In this document: positions 1-7,589 of the stretch, piece after piece
How the letters are laid out: each line of letters opens with the position of its first letter
Position numbering within the stretch: the stretch's first letter is position 1
Origin: a virus
Virus record (IMG/VR): IMGVR_UViG_3300048079_000026
Span: 1-28,336 of that record
Direction: 5' to 3' (one strand)
Length of the DNA stretch: 28,336 nt
Program-made: the position numbers and the translations under genes
The notes under the pieces: generated by a model
Told to the model about the DNA's origin: nothing
Databases searched by the model: none
What the model saw: the letters and a program-made list of their open reading frames with translations, nothing else

Positions 1-1
1 C

Positions 2-1090
2 CGCGTGGACGCCGAGATCGCCCGCGAGCAGAAGCTGCTCGACCTGGCGGCGGAGAAGGCTTTTCCAGAGGCCGCGCGCGAGATCGCGCGGATCGGCGGC
101 GGAGAGCGCAAGCTCTCGAAGGAGGTCCGCGATATCTACGTCAAGTGGCTGCGCGGCGGGGACAAGGCGATCGCGAACGATGAGTGGCCGAAAATCCTCA
201 ACGTGCTCTCCACCGGCACCGGCTCGGAGGGCGGCTTCACGGTGCAGACCGAGATCGCCCGCGATCTCGTGGACGCGCTCAAGGCCTTCGGCGGCATGCG
301 TGAAGTGTCGGAAATTTTCGCGACGGCGCAGGGCAATCCGATGAACTTCCCGACATCGGACGGCACGGCGGAGGTGGGCGAGCTGATCGCGGAGAACGTG
401 ACGGCAACCGGCCTGGACCCGGTGTTCGGGACGGTCGGGCTCAACGTGTTCAAGTTCAGCTCGAAGATCATCGCCTGCCCGATCGAGCTGCTGCAGGATT
501 CCGAGATCGACATGGAAGGCTTCCTGCGCAACCGGATCCAGCAGCGCCTGGGCCGGATCACGAACCAGATGTTTACCACCGGCACCGGCTCGGCGCAACC
601 GCGCGGTGTGGTTGTCGGCGCGAGCGCGGGCAAGGTCGGCATCACCGGCCAGACGTTGACCGTGATCTACGATGACCTGATTGACCTGATCCATGCCGTG
701 GATCCGGCCTATCGCGGCTCGGGGCGGTGCGCGCTCATGATGAACGATTCGTCGGTGAAGGTGATCCGCAAGATCAAGGACACCAGCGGCCGGCCGATCT
801 GGGTGCCGGGTGACGAGCAGGGAATGACGCAGGGCGTGGCGGCCTCGCTGCTCGGCTATCGCCTCGTCACGAACCAGGACGTGGCAGTGATGGCGGCGAA
901 CGCGAAGTCGATCCTGTTCGGCGACTTCAATTACTACAAGATCCGCGACGTCATGACGGCGACGCTGTTCCGGTTCACGGACAGCGCCTACACCAAGCTC
1001 GGCCAGGTGGGCTTCCTCGCCTGGATGCGCGCGGGCGGCAACCTGGTGGATACCGCGGCGGTCAAGTACTACCAGAACAGCGCGACCTGA
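2..1090 (+). CDS. HK97-fold major capsid protein (5' end outside window)
   Basis: Major head subunit that would assemble the icosahedral shell. The frame is open to the left edge, so the start is lost; the GTG at 5 is only the first in-window start codon. At least 361 residues are visible, close to the usual HK97-type length. The first ~50 residues are charged and helical, like the end of a scaffold-like delta domain. Next comes a Gly-rich segment (STGTGSEGGFTV) typical of the junction before the mature N-arm, then the E-loop/P-domain pattern with MNFPTSDGTAEVGELIAEN and the helix IELLQDSEIDMEGFLRNRI. The family is recognised from this overall pattern rather than a catalytic motif. The connector genes lie several kilobases downstream, separated by an accessory block. 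Confidence 0.93.
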   Translation, partial: RVDAEIAREQKLLDLAAEKAFPEAAREIARIGGGERKLSKEVRDIYVKWLRGGDKAIANDEWPKILNVLSTGTGSEGGFTVQTEIARDLVDALKAFGGMREVSEIFATAQGNPMNFPTSDGTAEVGELIAENVTATGLDPVFGTVGLNVFKFSSKIIACPIELLQDSEIDMEGFLRNRIQQRLGRITNQMFTTGTGSAQPRGVVVGASAGKVGITGQTLTVIYDDLIDLIHAVDPAYRGSGRCALMMNDSSVKVIRKIKDTSGRPIWVPGDEQGMTQGVAASLLGYRLVTNQDVAVMAANAKSILFGDFNYYKIRDVMTATLFRFTDSAYTKLGQVGFLAWMRAGGNLVDTAAVKYYQNSAT

Positions 1091-1182
1091 GAGCGGGCGC
1101 GTTTCAATGTTCGTAGGGACATTCGTCGGGGGCCGGCTCATATCGCGCTGGTTCCCCGGCGAATTTTTACAAGGAGCGAGTC

Positions 1183-1542
1183 ATGAAACGGCTAAGGATG
1201 CTCGTCGACAAAACGGTCGAGGGGCTGAATTACAAGGCGAACCAGGTGGTGGATTTCCCGGACGCGCTAGGGAAAAAACTGATCGAAGGTCTGGAGACTG
1301 ACGCCAGCAAGGCGGGCGTCGACTATTGCATTGACGAACTTGGCGCGAAGCTGATCAAGCATGAGGATGCCGCGGACCAGTTGCTGGAAGCCCAACTGAA
1401 AGCCGCCAAGGAAAACCTCGACCGCCTCAACGCGCAGGTCAAGGCGGAAACCGACGCCGGCCGGCGTGCGAACCTGCAGGTCGCGGCGAAAGAGGCGGCG
1501 GAGATCTACAAGGCCGCCCAGGAGAAGCTCAAGGGCGAGTGA
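1183..1542 (+). CDS. Small helical head-module protein, unknown function
   Basis: A 119-residue protein with a strong ribosome site (AAGGAG) 7 bases before the ATG. Residues ~45-119 are rich in Ala, Lys, Glu and Gln with heptad-like spacing (LLEAQLKAAKENLDRL), so a long helix or coiled coil is likely. The N-terminal ~30 residues (MLVDKTVEGLNYKANQVVDF) resemble the short beta-type segment seen in small proteins next to phage capsid genes. It follows the capsid gene on the same strand after a 92-base gap, so it is probably a head-associated protein. No family was recognised. Confidence 0.75.
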   Translation: MKRLRMLVDKTVEGLNYKANQVVDFPDALGKKLIEGLETDASKAGVDYCIDELGAKLIKHEDAADQLLEAQLKAAKENLDRLNAQVKAETDAGRRANLQVAAKEAAEIYKAAQEKLKGE

Positions 1543-1578
1543 GTTGCGACAACGATCAACGCTGCGAAGGAGACGCAC

Positions 1579-2049
1579 ATGCTGCTGAAACGCATCTACA
1601 AGAAGCCACCCGGCTGGGAGGCGATGCGGAACGCCAAAGGCGAACTGCTCAACCCGCCGCCGATCGAGCACTTCGAGGTCCGCCACAGCGGCACGCACGC
1701 CGAGCAGAATTTCTCGACGGGGATGGTGGACGCCGGGCTCGCGGAAGGCTGGATCTCCATCGGCCAGGGTAAGCTTACGCTCCGCGCGAAGCCCGAGGAT
1801 CTCGTCTACGCGATCAAGCGCGGGCCCGGGCACTACTGCTGCCACTGCGGCGTAAAGCTGCCGGATGCGGCGGTGTTCGTCGCGCCGAAAGTCACCGGCG
1901 GCATGCAGCACGTCGCGTCGGTGCACCCGGGCAAGAAGTCGCCTGACGAGGGCAACCCGGCCGGCTACCTGCGGCTCAACCACTATGAATGCGTGCTCGC
2001 GCCCGAGCAGCACAAGAAGTTCCAGGCGCGCGCTCCGAGGAGGGCGTGA
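1579..2049 (+). CDS. Head-module protein with Cys/His cluster, unknown function
   Basis: A 156-residue protein preceded by AAGGAG seven bases before its ATG. A YCCHCG cluster (C87, C88, C90) and C138, with His residues nearby (H85, H89, H111, H116, H135), suggest a possible metal site. No signal peptide or membrane segment is visible. The C-terminus is basic (ARAPRRA). The stop overlaps the next start as TGATG at 2047-2051, which implies translational coupling. It lies between capsid and connector genes, so a structural role is plausible, but no family was recognised. Confidence 0.72.
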   Translation: MLLKRIYKKPPGWEAMRNAKGELLNPPPIEHFEVRHSGTHAEQNFSTGMVDAGLAEGWISIGQGKLTLRAKPEDLVYAIKRGPGHYCCHCGVKLPDAAVFVAPKVTGGMQHVASVHPGKKSPDEGNPAGYLRLNHYECVLAPEQHKKFQARAPRRA

Positions 2050-2522
2050 TGGCGGATCTCGTATTCAACATCGCAAAAGGGCGCGTCGCCGAGCTCTATA
2101 ACCGCGTGGATCTCAACGATCCGGCGAACTCGGCGCTCATCATCCTCATCCTCGCGACGGCCGGCATCGAGACCGATGCGGTGCTGCGCGACAAGAACGA
2201 CGTCGCGGATCTCGTCGTGGGCACGACGAACGAGGTGACGAACACCGGCTACGCCCGCAAGACGCTGACGGACACCGACATCGTCGCGTTCGCGCCGGAC
2301 GATACGAACGATCGGGTGGATCTCGACATCCCCGATCAGACCTGGACGGCGGTTGCCGCCGGCGACGGCTTCAACGACTTCGTTGTCAACTACGACAATG
2401 ACACCACGACCGGCACCGACGCCAACATCGTGCCGCTCACGCTGCACGATTTCGTGGTGGTGCCGGACGGCTCGGACATCACCGCGCAGATCGCGGCGGC
2501 GGGATTTTTCAGGGCGTCGTGA
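2049..2522 (+). CDS. Putative head structural or decoration protein
   Basis: A 157-residue protein. The start at 2049 is chosen because it overlaps the preceding stop (TGATG) and has GAGGAGGG just upstream; the frame runs further up with only Arg-rich shadow sequence. It is acidic, rich in Asp, Thr and Val, and has repeated beta-strand patterns (TDIVAFAPDDTNDRVDLDI, FNDFVVNYDNDTT). The opening MADLVFNIAKGRVAELYNRV is a small helical segment. The composition fits a beta-rich capsid accessory protein, but no family is assigned. Confidence 0.72.
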   Translation: MADLVFNIAKGRVAELYNRVDLNDPANSALIILILATAGIETDAVLRDKNDVADLVVGTTNEVTNTGYARKTLTDTDIVAFAPDDTNDRVDLDIPDQTWTAVAAGDGFNDFVVNYDNDTTTGTDANIVPLTLHDFVVVPDGSDITAQIAAAGFFRAS

Positions 2523-2562
2523 GGCGGCAGACGGGTTTGCTCATAAAGAAAGGAGCTTGAAA

Positions 2563-2913
2563 ATGAAAAACTTTCTGGCTGGAATCGTCGCGTTGTTGCT
2601 GTCGGTGCCGGCGTTCGCTGCCTCGAACGTGCTGACGTGGGACGACATGAGCACGAACGAGACCGGGTTCAGCGTGGAGCGGAAGCCCGAGGCGTGCACC
2701 GGGCTGGGGGCCTTCGGCATCATCGGGAGCGTGGCGGTGAACGTCAACACTTTCACCGATGCGTCGGTGGTCGAGGGCGTCACGTATTGCTACCGCGTCA
2801 GAGCTACGGGAGGAGGGGGGCTGTTCAGCGCGTATTCCAATAGCGCCGAGCGCCTCGTCCCTTTTACTGCGCCCGCTGCACCATCGGGCCTGACAATTCA
2901 AGGTGGCCCCTGA
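2563..2913 (+). CDS. Secreted fibronectin type III domain protein
   Basis: A 116-residue protein with a classical signal peptide: MKN, hydrophobic core LAGIVALLLSVPAFA, and likely cleavage after AFA near residue 19. The mature part is a single FN3 domain: LTWDDMSTNETGFSVERK, a central strand, then VTYCYRVRATG and AYSNSAERLV, ending in a Pro-rich strand. AAAGGAG precedes the ATG at 2563. Two Cys residues in the FN3 domain could pair after export. A signal peptide is unusual in a head operon. It could be a moron exported to the periplasm or cell surface, or a virion Ig-like decoration carrying an accidental export signal. Confidence 0.8.
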   Translation: MKNFLAGIVALLLSVPAFAASNVLTWDDMSTNETGFSVERKPEACTGLGAFGIIGSVAVNVNTFTDASVVEGVTYCYRVRATGGGGLFSAYSNSAERLVPFTAPAAPSGLTIQGGP

Positions 2914-2988
2914 GCAGATGGCGCAGCTGTCTAAATCGCTGCTGGCGTAAGTGAAGGCGGCGATCTATCCGAGAGACCGGAGAGACTG

Positions 2989-3363
2989 ATGGCTATTGTC
3001 GTTCAAGGCCGCCAAATCAACATTCCCGACGGCAAGCGCGCACTGCTAGCCGAGGCGATCCCTGACGGACTGATGGTGGGCATCGTCGTGCTGAAACGGT
3101 CTACGTCCCTGACGCCGAGTTGGTGGTCGAACCCCCTGACGTGGTTGAAAGCGGACGCCTATCTCTCGCTCGATGATGGAGTGACATGGCTGCATCGCGG
3201 CGGTATTACTTCGGTGGGAGGCGTCGGTTTTGAAGGCGCAGCGGAGGTTCCGGAGTTGACATGGTGGTTTCAACTGCTGCCGGGAACGAATCGGAGAATT
3301 CGGGTGGAAGTCGAAGTTCAGAATGGTCCTCTGAACTCCGAACTTGATGTGATGGTGATCTGA
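2989..3363 (+). CDS. Hypothetical beta-rich phage protein
   Basis: A 124-residue protein starting after CCGGAGAG seven bases upstream. It is Trp-rich (SWWSNPLTWLK, TWLHRGG, LTWWFQLLPG) and built of alternating hydrophobic residues that suggest a beta-sandwich. The second half (NRRIRVEVEVQNGPLNSEL) reads as strands of a lectin-like or Ig-like fold. The stop overlaps the next start (TGATG at 3361-3365). It belongs to the accessory block between capsid and connector genes, so a head-surface role is possible. The family is unknown to me. Confidence 0.7.
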   Translation: MAIVVQGRQINIPDGKRALLAEAIPDGLMVGIVVLKRSTSLTPSWWSNPLTWLKADAYLSLDDGVTWLHRGGITSVGGVGFEGAAEVPELTWWFQLLPGTNRRIRVEVEVQNGPLNSELDVMVI

Positions 3364-4091
3364 TGCCGATTGCACGAGTCTCTGGACAAACGCCGCAGGC
3401 GAACGGCGCGAATACTGTCCAGACAATTGCGATCACTCTGCCGCAGAACGTAGTGGCCGGGAACTTCATCGGCTGCATTGGCGGCTCACAGAATTCAAAC
3501 GCTCACATCTATTCTGATAACCTCGCGAACTCTTTTGCCAACGACGTGAGCCGAGATAGAGCGGTGGATGCCAATCATTGTTCCATCGGCACCGCGAAAA
3601 ATATCAGCACTGGAGGGGCCGCCACTATCACTCTCAGCCAGGACGGGACGCCAGCGAACGCTCGAATGGGCATCGCCGGGATGGAGTGGTCGGGCTTCTC
3701 TGGGGGTGCCGCTCTCGATAAAACTTTCAGCAACGATTCCGCCGGGACTCCGGGGACAAGTATTGACACCGGCGCGACGGCAGCGACGACGGCAAACGAC
3801 GAACTGCTGCTCGCCGGGGTCAAGGACTCGAATAACGGCGTGCCCTATACGTGGGGCAGTTCGTTTTCTCTGATCGCGGAAACCGGCTCAGCCGCTGGCC
3901 GCACCAGTTCTGGCGACCGCATCGTAACGGCAACCGGCACCTACAATGGAACGGCGACTGCCTCCAACTCGATCGCTTGGGCTGCTGTCATTGCTACTTA
4001 TAAAGCGGCGGCGGGCGGGGCTGCGCTGACTCACGACTTCTCACGCTTCCCGATTGAGAAATTGCGGACGCCTTCAGAGAGCTTCCTATGA
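3363..4091 (+). CDS. Putative virion surface (head decoration or fibre) protein
   Basis: A 242-residue protein dominated by Gly, Ala, Ser, Thr and Asn, with no charged helices. This composition is typical of beta-rich phage surface proteins. It opens with SGQTPQANGANTVQTIAITL and includes segments such as GTYNGTATASNSIAWAAVIATYKA near the C-terminus, resembling virion-displayed beta-sandwich proteins. The start is fixed by the TGATG overlap with the preceding gene, and its own stop overlaps the next start (ATGA at 4088-4091). Codon use looks less G+C-rich at third positions than in the neck genes, which suggests separate acquisition. No family assigned. Confidence 0.7.
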   Translation: MPIARVSGQTPQANGANTVQTIAITLPQNVVAGNFIGCIGGSQNSNAHIYSDNLANSFANDVSRDRAVDANHCSIGTAKNISTGGAATITLSQDGTPANARMGIAGMEWSGFSGGAALDKTFSNDSAGTPGTSIDTGATAATTANDELLLAGVKDSNNGVPYTWGSSFSLIAETGSAAGRTSSGDRIVTATGTYNGTATASNSIAWAAVIATYKAAAGGAALTHDFSRFPIEKLRTPSESFL

Positions 4092-4903
4092 GACTCGCGG
4101 CAACCACTGACAAGCTGCAGCTCGTCACCAGCGCGGCGGCGTCGATCGACTCGGTCGTCAACTACATTGACGCGAGCAGCTCGACCGGCGCGTTCTCCGG
4201 CGGCGGCAGCCAGCGCGCGGCGATCACGACCGCGGCGACGACGGACATCCTCGCTGCGCCGGGCGCCAGCACCCTGCGCGATATGACGAGCGGGACGTGG
4301 CGCAACAAGCACGCCTCGCTGTCGTGCGACGTGACGGTGGTGCTGGATGCGAACGGAACCGATTACGAGCTTCATAAGGCGACGCTCGCGCCGGGCGATT
4401 GCCTCGAGTACATCGAGAATATCGGGTTCTTCACGCTGAAGGCCAGCGACAAGCTCGATAAGCTGCTGGTGGTGACGGCGGACGTCATCAACGCGACCAC
4501 GGCATTCGCCGACATCACCGGCCTCACCTATCCGGTCACGTCGGGCAAGACTTACTCGATCCTGGCTGAGCTGTTTCACGCCAACGACGCCGCGACGACC
4601 GGCTCGCGCTTCGGCTTCAACGGGCCGGCGATGACCTACGACATCTACGCGACGATCGACACGGTGACGCCGAGCGTGACCGCGTCGGCGCACTCAGCGG
4701 GCGCAGTGACGGCGCAGGAGACGGCGATCACCGCCCAGACCACCGGATCGACGAGCAACCGCCTTGCGCATATCGCAGGCATCATCGTGCCCTCGGCGGA
4801 CGGCACGCTCGCCGCGCGCTGCGCATCGGAGATAGCGGTCGCGGCCGGTCTGACGGTGCGGCGCGGGTCGTGGATGTGGCTGCGCGAGGCTGACAACGCT
4901 TAG
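4088..4903 (+). CDS. Putative virion structural protein
   Basis: A 271-residue protein, coupled to the upstream gene by ATGA. The N-terminal ~110 residues (LAATTDKLQLVTSAAASID ... LVVTAD) look like one beta domain. The rest (INATTAFADITGLTYPVTSG, YSILAELFHANDAATTGSR) resembles C-terminal beta modules found in phage fibres and decoration proteins. There is no signal peptide or membrane segment. It precedes the repeat protein gene by 19 bases, and the two probably act together on the virion. Function is inferred from composition and position only. Confidence 0.7.
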   Translation: MRLAATTDKLQLVTSAAASIDSVVNYIDASSSTGAFSGGGSQRAAITTAATTDILAAPGASTLRDMTSGTWRNKHASLSCDVTVVLDANGTDYELHKATLAPGDCLEYIENIGFFTLKASDKLDKLLVVTADVINATTAFADITGLTYPVTSGKTYSILAELFHANDAATTGSRFGFNGPAMTYDIYATIDTVTPSVTASAHSAGAVTAQETAITAQTTGSTSNRLAHIAGIIVPSADGTLAARCASEIAVAAGLTVRRGSWMWLREADNA

Positions 4904-4922
4904 TCTTTAGCGAGCAGCGATC

Positions 4923-6005
4923 GTGACGACGCGGGTATTCCACAAGAGCGTAGTTCCGAGCGCGTGGTTCGACCGGCGGACGGCGGGCGGATGGCTGTCG
5001 CGGAATTTTCTAACGGTAAGCGGCGGCATCACCGTCGCCATCGGCCAGGTCGTCGAGACCGACCTCGCACAGCCGATCGCGTGGGCGCCGAAGCACCGGC
5101 TCGTGGCGCAGGTCCTGGAAACCGACCTCGCGCAGGCGGTGACGGCGCGCAAGACGAAGGCGATCGGCCAGGCGCTGGAAATCGACAACGCCCAGGCGCT
5201 CAGCGCGCGCAAAAGCGTGACTGTGGCGCAGGCGTTCGAGACGGATCTCGCGCAGGCGCTCGGGCGCCTCAAGGTCAAGGCGATCGCGCAGGCCTCTGAG
5301 ACGGATCTCGCGCAGGCGTTGACTGCCCGCAAGACGAAGGCGATCGGCCAGGCGGCGGAGACCGACCTCGCGCAGCCGGTCACCTTCTCCGGCGCCAAGA
5401 CCATCGCGGTCGCGCAAGCGAACGAGACCGACACGGCGCAGCCTATTGTCTGGGCGCCGAAGATCCGCGTGGTGGCGCAGGTGGCGGAGGCGGACGTCGC
5501 CCAGGCCGTCAGCGCGCGCAAGACCAAGGGCATCGGCCTCGTCCTCGAGATCGACACGGCGCAGGCGATCACGCGGGTCAAGTCACGGGCGATCGGGCAG
5601 GCGGCCGAGACCGACATCGCGCAGCTCATCGCCCGCTCGAAGGCGAAGGCGATCGGGCAGGCGGTGGAGACGGATTCGGCGCAGCCTGTCAGCCGGCCCA
5701 AGCTGGTAGGTGTCGGGCTCGTCCTCGAGATCGACGTATCCCAGGCGATCATCCGCATTAAGTCGCGCACGCTGGGGCAGCCGGCGGAGAGCGACACAGC
5801 TCAAGGGATTACTTACTTCAAATCGCGCACGATCGGCGCAGCGCTCGAATTCGATCTTGCACAAGCGATCACGGCAGAGGGCGGCCGGCCGCCGACGGTA
5901 GCTGGGCCACCGGGAGCGGGGCCGCGACTGAGGATCGGAACGGAACAGCGGCCGAGCTCGATCACTGAACGCAGGCCGCAATCGACAGGGTCACGACGTC
6001 CATGA
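4923..6005 (+). CDS. Protein of 14 tandem 20-residue E-T-D-x-A-Q repeats
   Basis: A 360-residue protein with a GTG start. Residues 1-37 form a unique head (VFHKSVVPSAWFDRRTAGGW). Residues 38-321 are 14 tandem units of consensus xAIGQAxETDxAQAIxxRKxK. The conserved Glu falls at 45, 66, 86, 106, 126, 146, 168, 189, 209, 229, 249, 269, 289 and 309. Residues 322-360 are a Pro/Arg-rich tail. Alternating small hydrophobic residues around the polar ETD turn suggest two short strands per unit, hence a beta-solenoid or fibrous stalk (inference). The ribosome site is weak. The 3' end overlaps the next gene (ATGA at 6002-6005). It sits in the head module, so a head fibre or surface filament is the leading guess. 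Confidence 0.78.
   Translation: MTTRVFHKSVVPSAWFDRRTAGGWLSRNFLTVSGGITVAIGQVVETDLAQPIAWAPKHRLVAQVLETDLAQAVTARKTKAIGQALEIDNAQALSARKSVTVAQAFETDLAQALGRLKVKAIAQASETDLAQALTARKTKAIGQAAETDLAQPVTFSGAKTIAVAQANETDTAQPIVWAPKIRVVAQVAEADVAQAVSARKTKGIGLVLEIDTAQAITRVKSRAIGQAAETDIAQLIARSKAKAIGQAVETDSAQPVSRPKLVGVGLVLEIDVSQAIIRIKSRTLGQPAESDTAQGITYFKSRTIGAALEFDLAQAITAEGGRPPTVAGPPGAGPRLRIGTEQRPSSITERRPQSTGSRRP
5034..5885 (+). repeat. Tandem ~60-bp coding repeats, 14 units
   Basis: This is the DNA encoding the 14 peptide units of the preceding gene. Most units are exactly 60 bases; units 1, 6 and 7 are 3-6 bases longer. Units 1 and 7 share WAPK, units 2 and 8 share VAQV...ARKTK, and units 3 and 9 share LEID. This suggests duplication of a block of six units. 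Units 9-11 and 12-14 look like a further three-unit duplication. The copies have diverged at the DNA level. Confidence 0.85.
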
Positions 6006-6790
6006 ACATCCGGCAAGTAACACTCCCGACGGCGGAGCCGATATCGGTCGCGCAGGCGAAGGCGCACATCAAGGCGCTCACCAACGACGAGGACGCCTTA
6101 ATTGCGCGCTGGATCAAGACGGCGCGCGAGCAGGCCGAGGCGATGCTCAACCGCGCGGTCGTCGCGAGGACATGGGAAAAGCAGCTCGACGCCTTCCCGG
6201 TCTCGCTCGAATTGCCGTGGGCGCCGGTGCGGTCGGTGACGTCGCTCAAGTACCTGGACGTCGATGGCGTCGAGCAAACCATCGCCCCGGCGAGCTACAC
6301 GCTCGACAAGCATGCAACACCGGGCTGGATCGTGCCCGCCTATGGCTTCGCCTGGCCGTCGACGCGCGCGGATATCAACGCGGTACGCGTGCGCTACGTC
6401 GCCGGCATGGCGATACCGTTCACCGTGGACCCGAGCACCGATCTGTTGACGGCGGCGGGGCACGGTTACGCGAGCGGTGATGAGGTTCCGTTCTTTACCA
6501 CAGGCACGGCCCCGGGTGGCCTCACGGACGGGGGGCAGTACTTTGCCCGCGATGTGACAGCGGACACGCTCAAGCTCGCGACGACGCCGGGCGGAAACGT
6601 GATCGATATCACGACGGCCGGGGCCGGCGGGAATTTCTTAGGGCAACTGCCGGACGCGATCATCGCAGCGATGCTGCTCATGCTCGGGCATTGGGAGCTG
6701 CACCGCGAGGAAGTGGCCGAGCGCCAGCTCTACGAGATCCCGCTCGGCGCGCAATCGCTGCTGCGACCCAACTCGCTGCTGGTGATTTGA
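6002..6790 (+). CDS. Head-tail connector, phiE125 gp8/HK97 gp6-like, with inserted domain
   Basis: A neck adaptor that would sit below the portal ring. Residues 1-50 hold the helical core (ISVAQAKAHIKALTNDEDAL, IARWIKTAREQAEAMLNRAV). Residues 55-137 are the beta part (LPWAPVRSVTSLKYLDVDGV, VRVRYVAGMA). The C-terminal helix lies at 216-262 (LPDAIIAAMLLMLGHWELHREEV, PLGAQSLLRPNSLLVI). Family members are usually ~190 residues; this one has 262. The excess is residues ~138-214 (GHGYASGDEVPFF, QYFARDVTADTLKLATTPGG), a beta module of a kind repeated in other phage structural proteins. The start overlaps the upstream stop (ATGA) and the stop overlaps the next start (TGATG). Confidence 0.85.
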   Translation: MNIRQVTLPTAEPISVAQAKAHIKALTNDEDALIARWIKTAREQAEAMLNRAVVARTWEKQLDAFPVSLELPWAPVRSVTSLKYLDVDGVEQTIAPASYTLDKHATPGWIVPAYGFAWPSTRADINAVRVRYVAGMAIPFTVDPSTDLLTAAGHGYASGDEVPFFTTGTAPGGLTDGGQYFARDVTADTLKLATTPGGNVIDITTAGAGGNFLGQLPDAIIAAMLLMLGHWELHREEVAERQLYEIPLGAQSLLRPNSLLVI

Positions 6791-7116
6791 TGGAAGCGGG
6801 GGGGCTCGACCGCAAGATCACGCTCGAGTTCAAGACGGCAGGGCAGAGCGGATCGGGCGAGCCGACGGAGAGCTGGGGCACGCCGACGACGGTATGGGCG
6901 CGGGTGAGGGCGCTGTCGGGACGTGAGTTCTATGCGTTCCTCGCGGCGCAGGTCGTCGCTGAGGAAACGCTGCATTTCGGGATCCGGTGGCGGGCGGACG
7001 TGCGGCCGGGCACCGCGCGGATCCAGTACGAGGGCCGGACCTACAACATCCAGCGCGTGGGGGAGATCGGGCGCCGGCGCTATCTCGACATCGTCGCCGA
7101 CACGGTGAAGGCATGA
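6790..7116 (+). CDS. Phage head closure (head-tail joining) protein
   Basis: A 108-residue neck protein of the head-tail joining family (SPP1 gp16/HK97 gp7-like). It would form the stopper ring between connector and tail. The family signature is visible: LDRKITLEFKTAG at the start, then WARVRALSGREFYAF, TLHFGIRWRADVRPG, RIQYEGRTYNIQRVGEIGRR and YLDIVADTV at the end. The ATG at 6790 is chosen because it overlaps the preceding stop (TGATG). Sequence further upstream in frame is a shadow of the connector. It is coupled to the next gene by ATGA at 7113. Confidence 0.9.
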   Translation: MEAGGLDRKITLEFKTAGQSGSGEPTESWGTPTTVWARVRALSGREFYAFLAAQVVAEETLHFGIRWRADVRPGTARIQYEGRTYNIQRVGEIGRRRYLDIVADTVKA

Positions 7117-7589
7117 GCTATCAATACGTGCATGGCGTCGAGGAGGTGATGAAGAACCTTCTCGAGTTCCCGGTGAAGGTCGAGGCGCAGGTCACACGCG
7201 GCGCCTTGCGGACGGCTGCTCAGGTGGTGCGAGCCGCTGCATTGTTCAGGACGCCGCGCGCGAGCGGCGCGCTCGCGGGCACGATCCGCGTTTTCACGCG
7301 CAAGCGTGGCAAGGAGATCTCTGCCGGTGTGCGAGTGGGCAACCGCAAGAAAGGAATCTTCTACGCGCACATGGTGATGGGCGGGACGAAGCCGCACATC
7401 ATCAAGGCGCGCGCGGGTGGCTGGCTCGGGTTCGGCGGGATCGTGGTGAGACGCGTCCAACATCCCGGCACGAAGCCGCAGCCCTTCATGGAGGAGGCGA
7501 TCAACTTCTCGCGCTACAACGCTTTCCAGGCCGCGTTTGCCTACGCGACCGCTCGCATCAAGAAGATCATCGTGGACCAGAACCGATGA
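7113..7589 (+). CDS. HK97 gp10-like neck/tail-completion protein
   Basis: A 158-residue protein. The N-terminal GVEEVMKNLLEFPVKVEAQV helix is followed by GALRTAAQVVRAAA and the hallmark TPRASGALAGTIRV, then beta strands and YAHMVMGGTKPHIIKAR. The pattern matches the HK97 gp10 family, whose members complete the neck or tail terminus. The ATG overlaps the preceding stop (ATGA) and the stop overlaps the next start (ATGA at 7586). The position, between head closure and DUF3168-like genes, is the standard one. Confidence 0.88.
   Translation: MSYQYVHGVEEVMKNLLEFPVKVEAQVTRGALRTAAQVVRAAALFRTPRASGALAGTIRVFTRKRGKEISAGVRVGNRKKGIFYAHMVMGGTKPHIIKARAGGWLGFGGIVVRRVQHPGTKPQPFMEEAINFSRYNAFQAAFAYATARIKKIIVDQNR

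Noticed and set aside
1107-1301. Open frame of 64 codons after the capsid gene
   Set aside because: Overlaps the better-supported gene at 1183, which has a strong ribosome site; the translation is Arg/Gly-rich shadow.
2914-2988. Short open frames (10-13 codons) between the FN3 gene and the next gene
   Set aside because: Too short and without supporting features. One ends in TGATG with the next start but could be chance.
4907-5797. Minus-strand open frame with Cys/Ala/Ser repeats opposite the repeat protein
   Set aside because: Its periodicity is only the complement of the plus-strand repeats. The plus strand fits the operon, with coupled downstream start.
5034-5885. CRISPR array
   Set aside because: The ~60-base periodicity is continuous coding repeat, with no short identical repeats and unique spacers.
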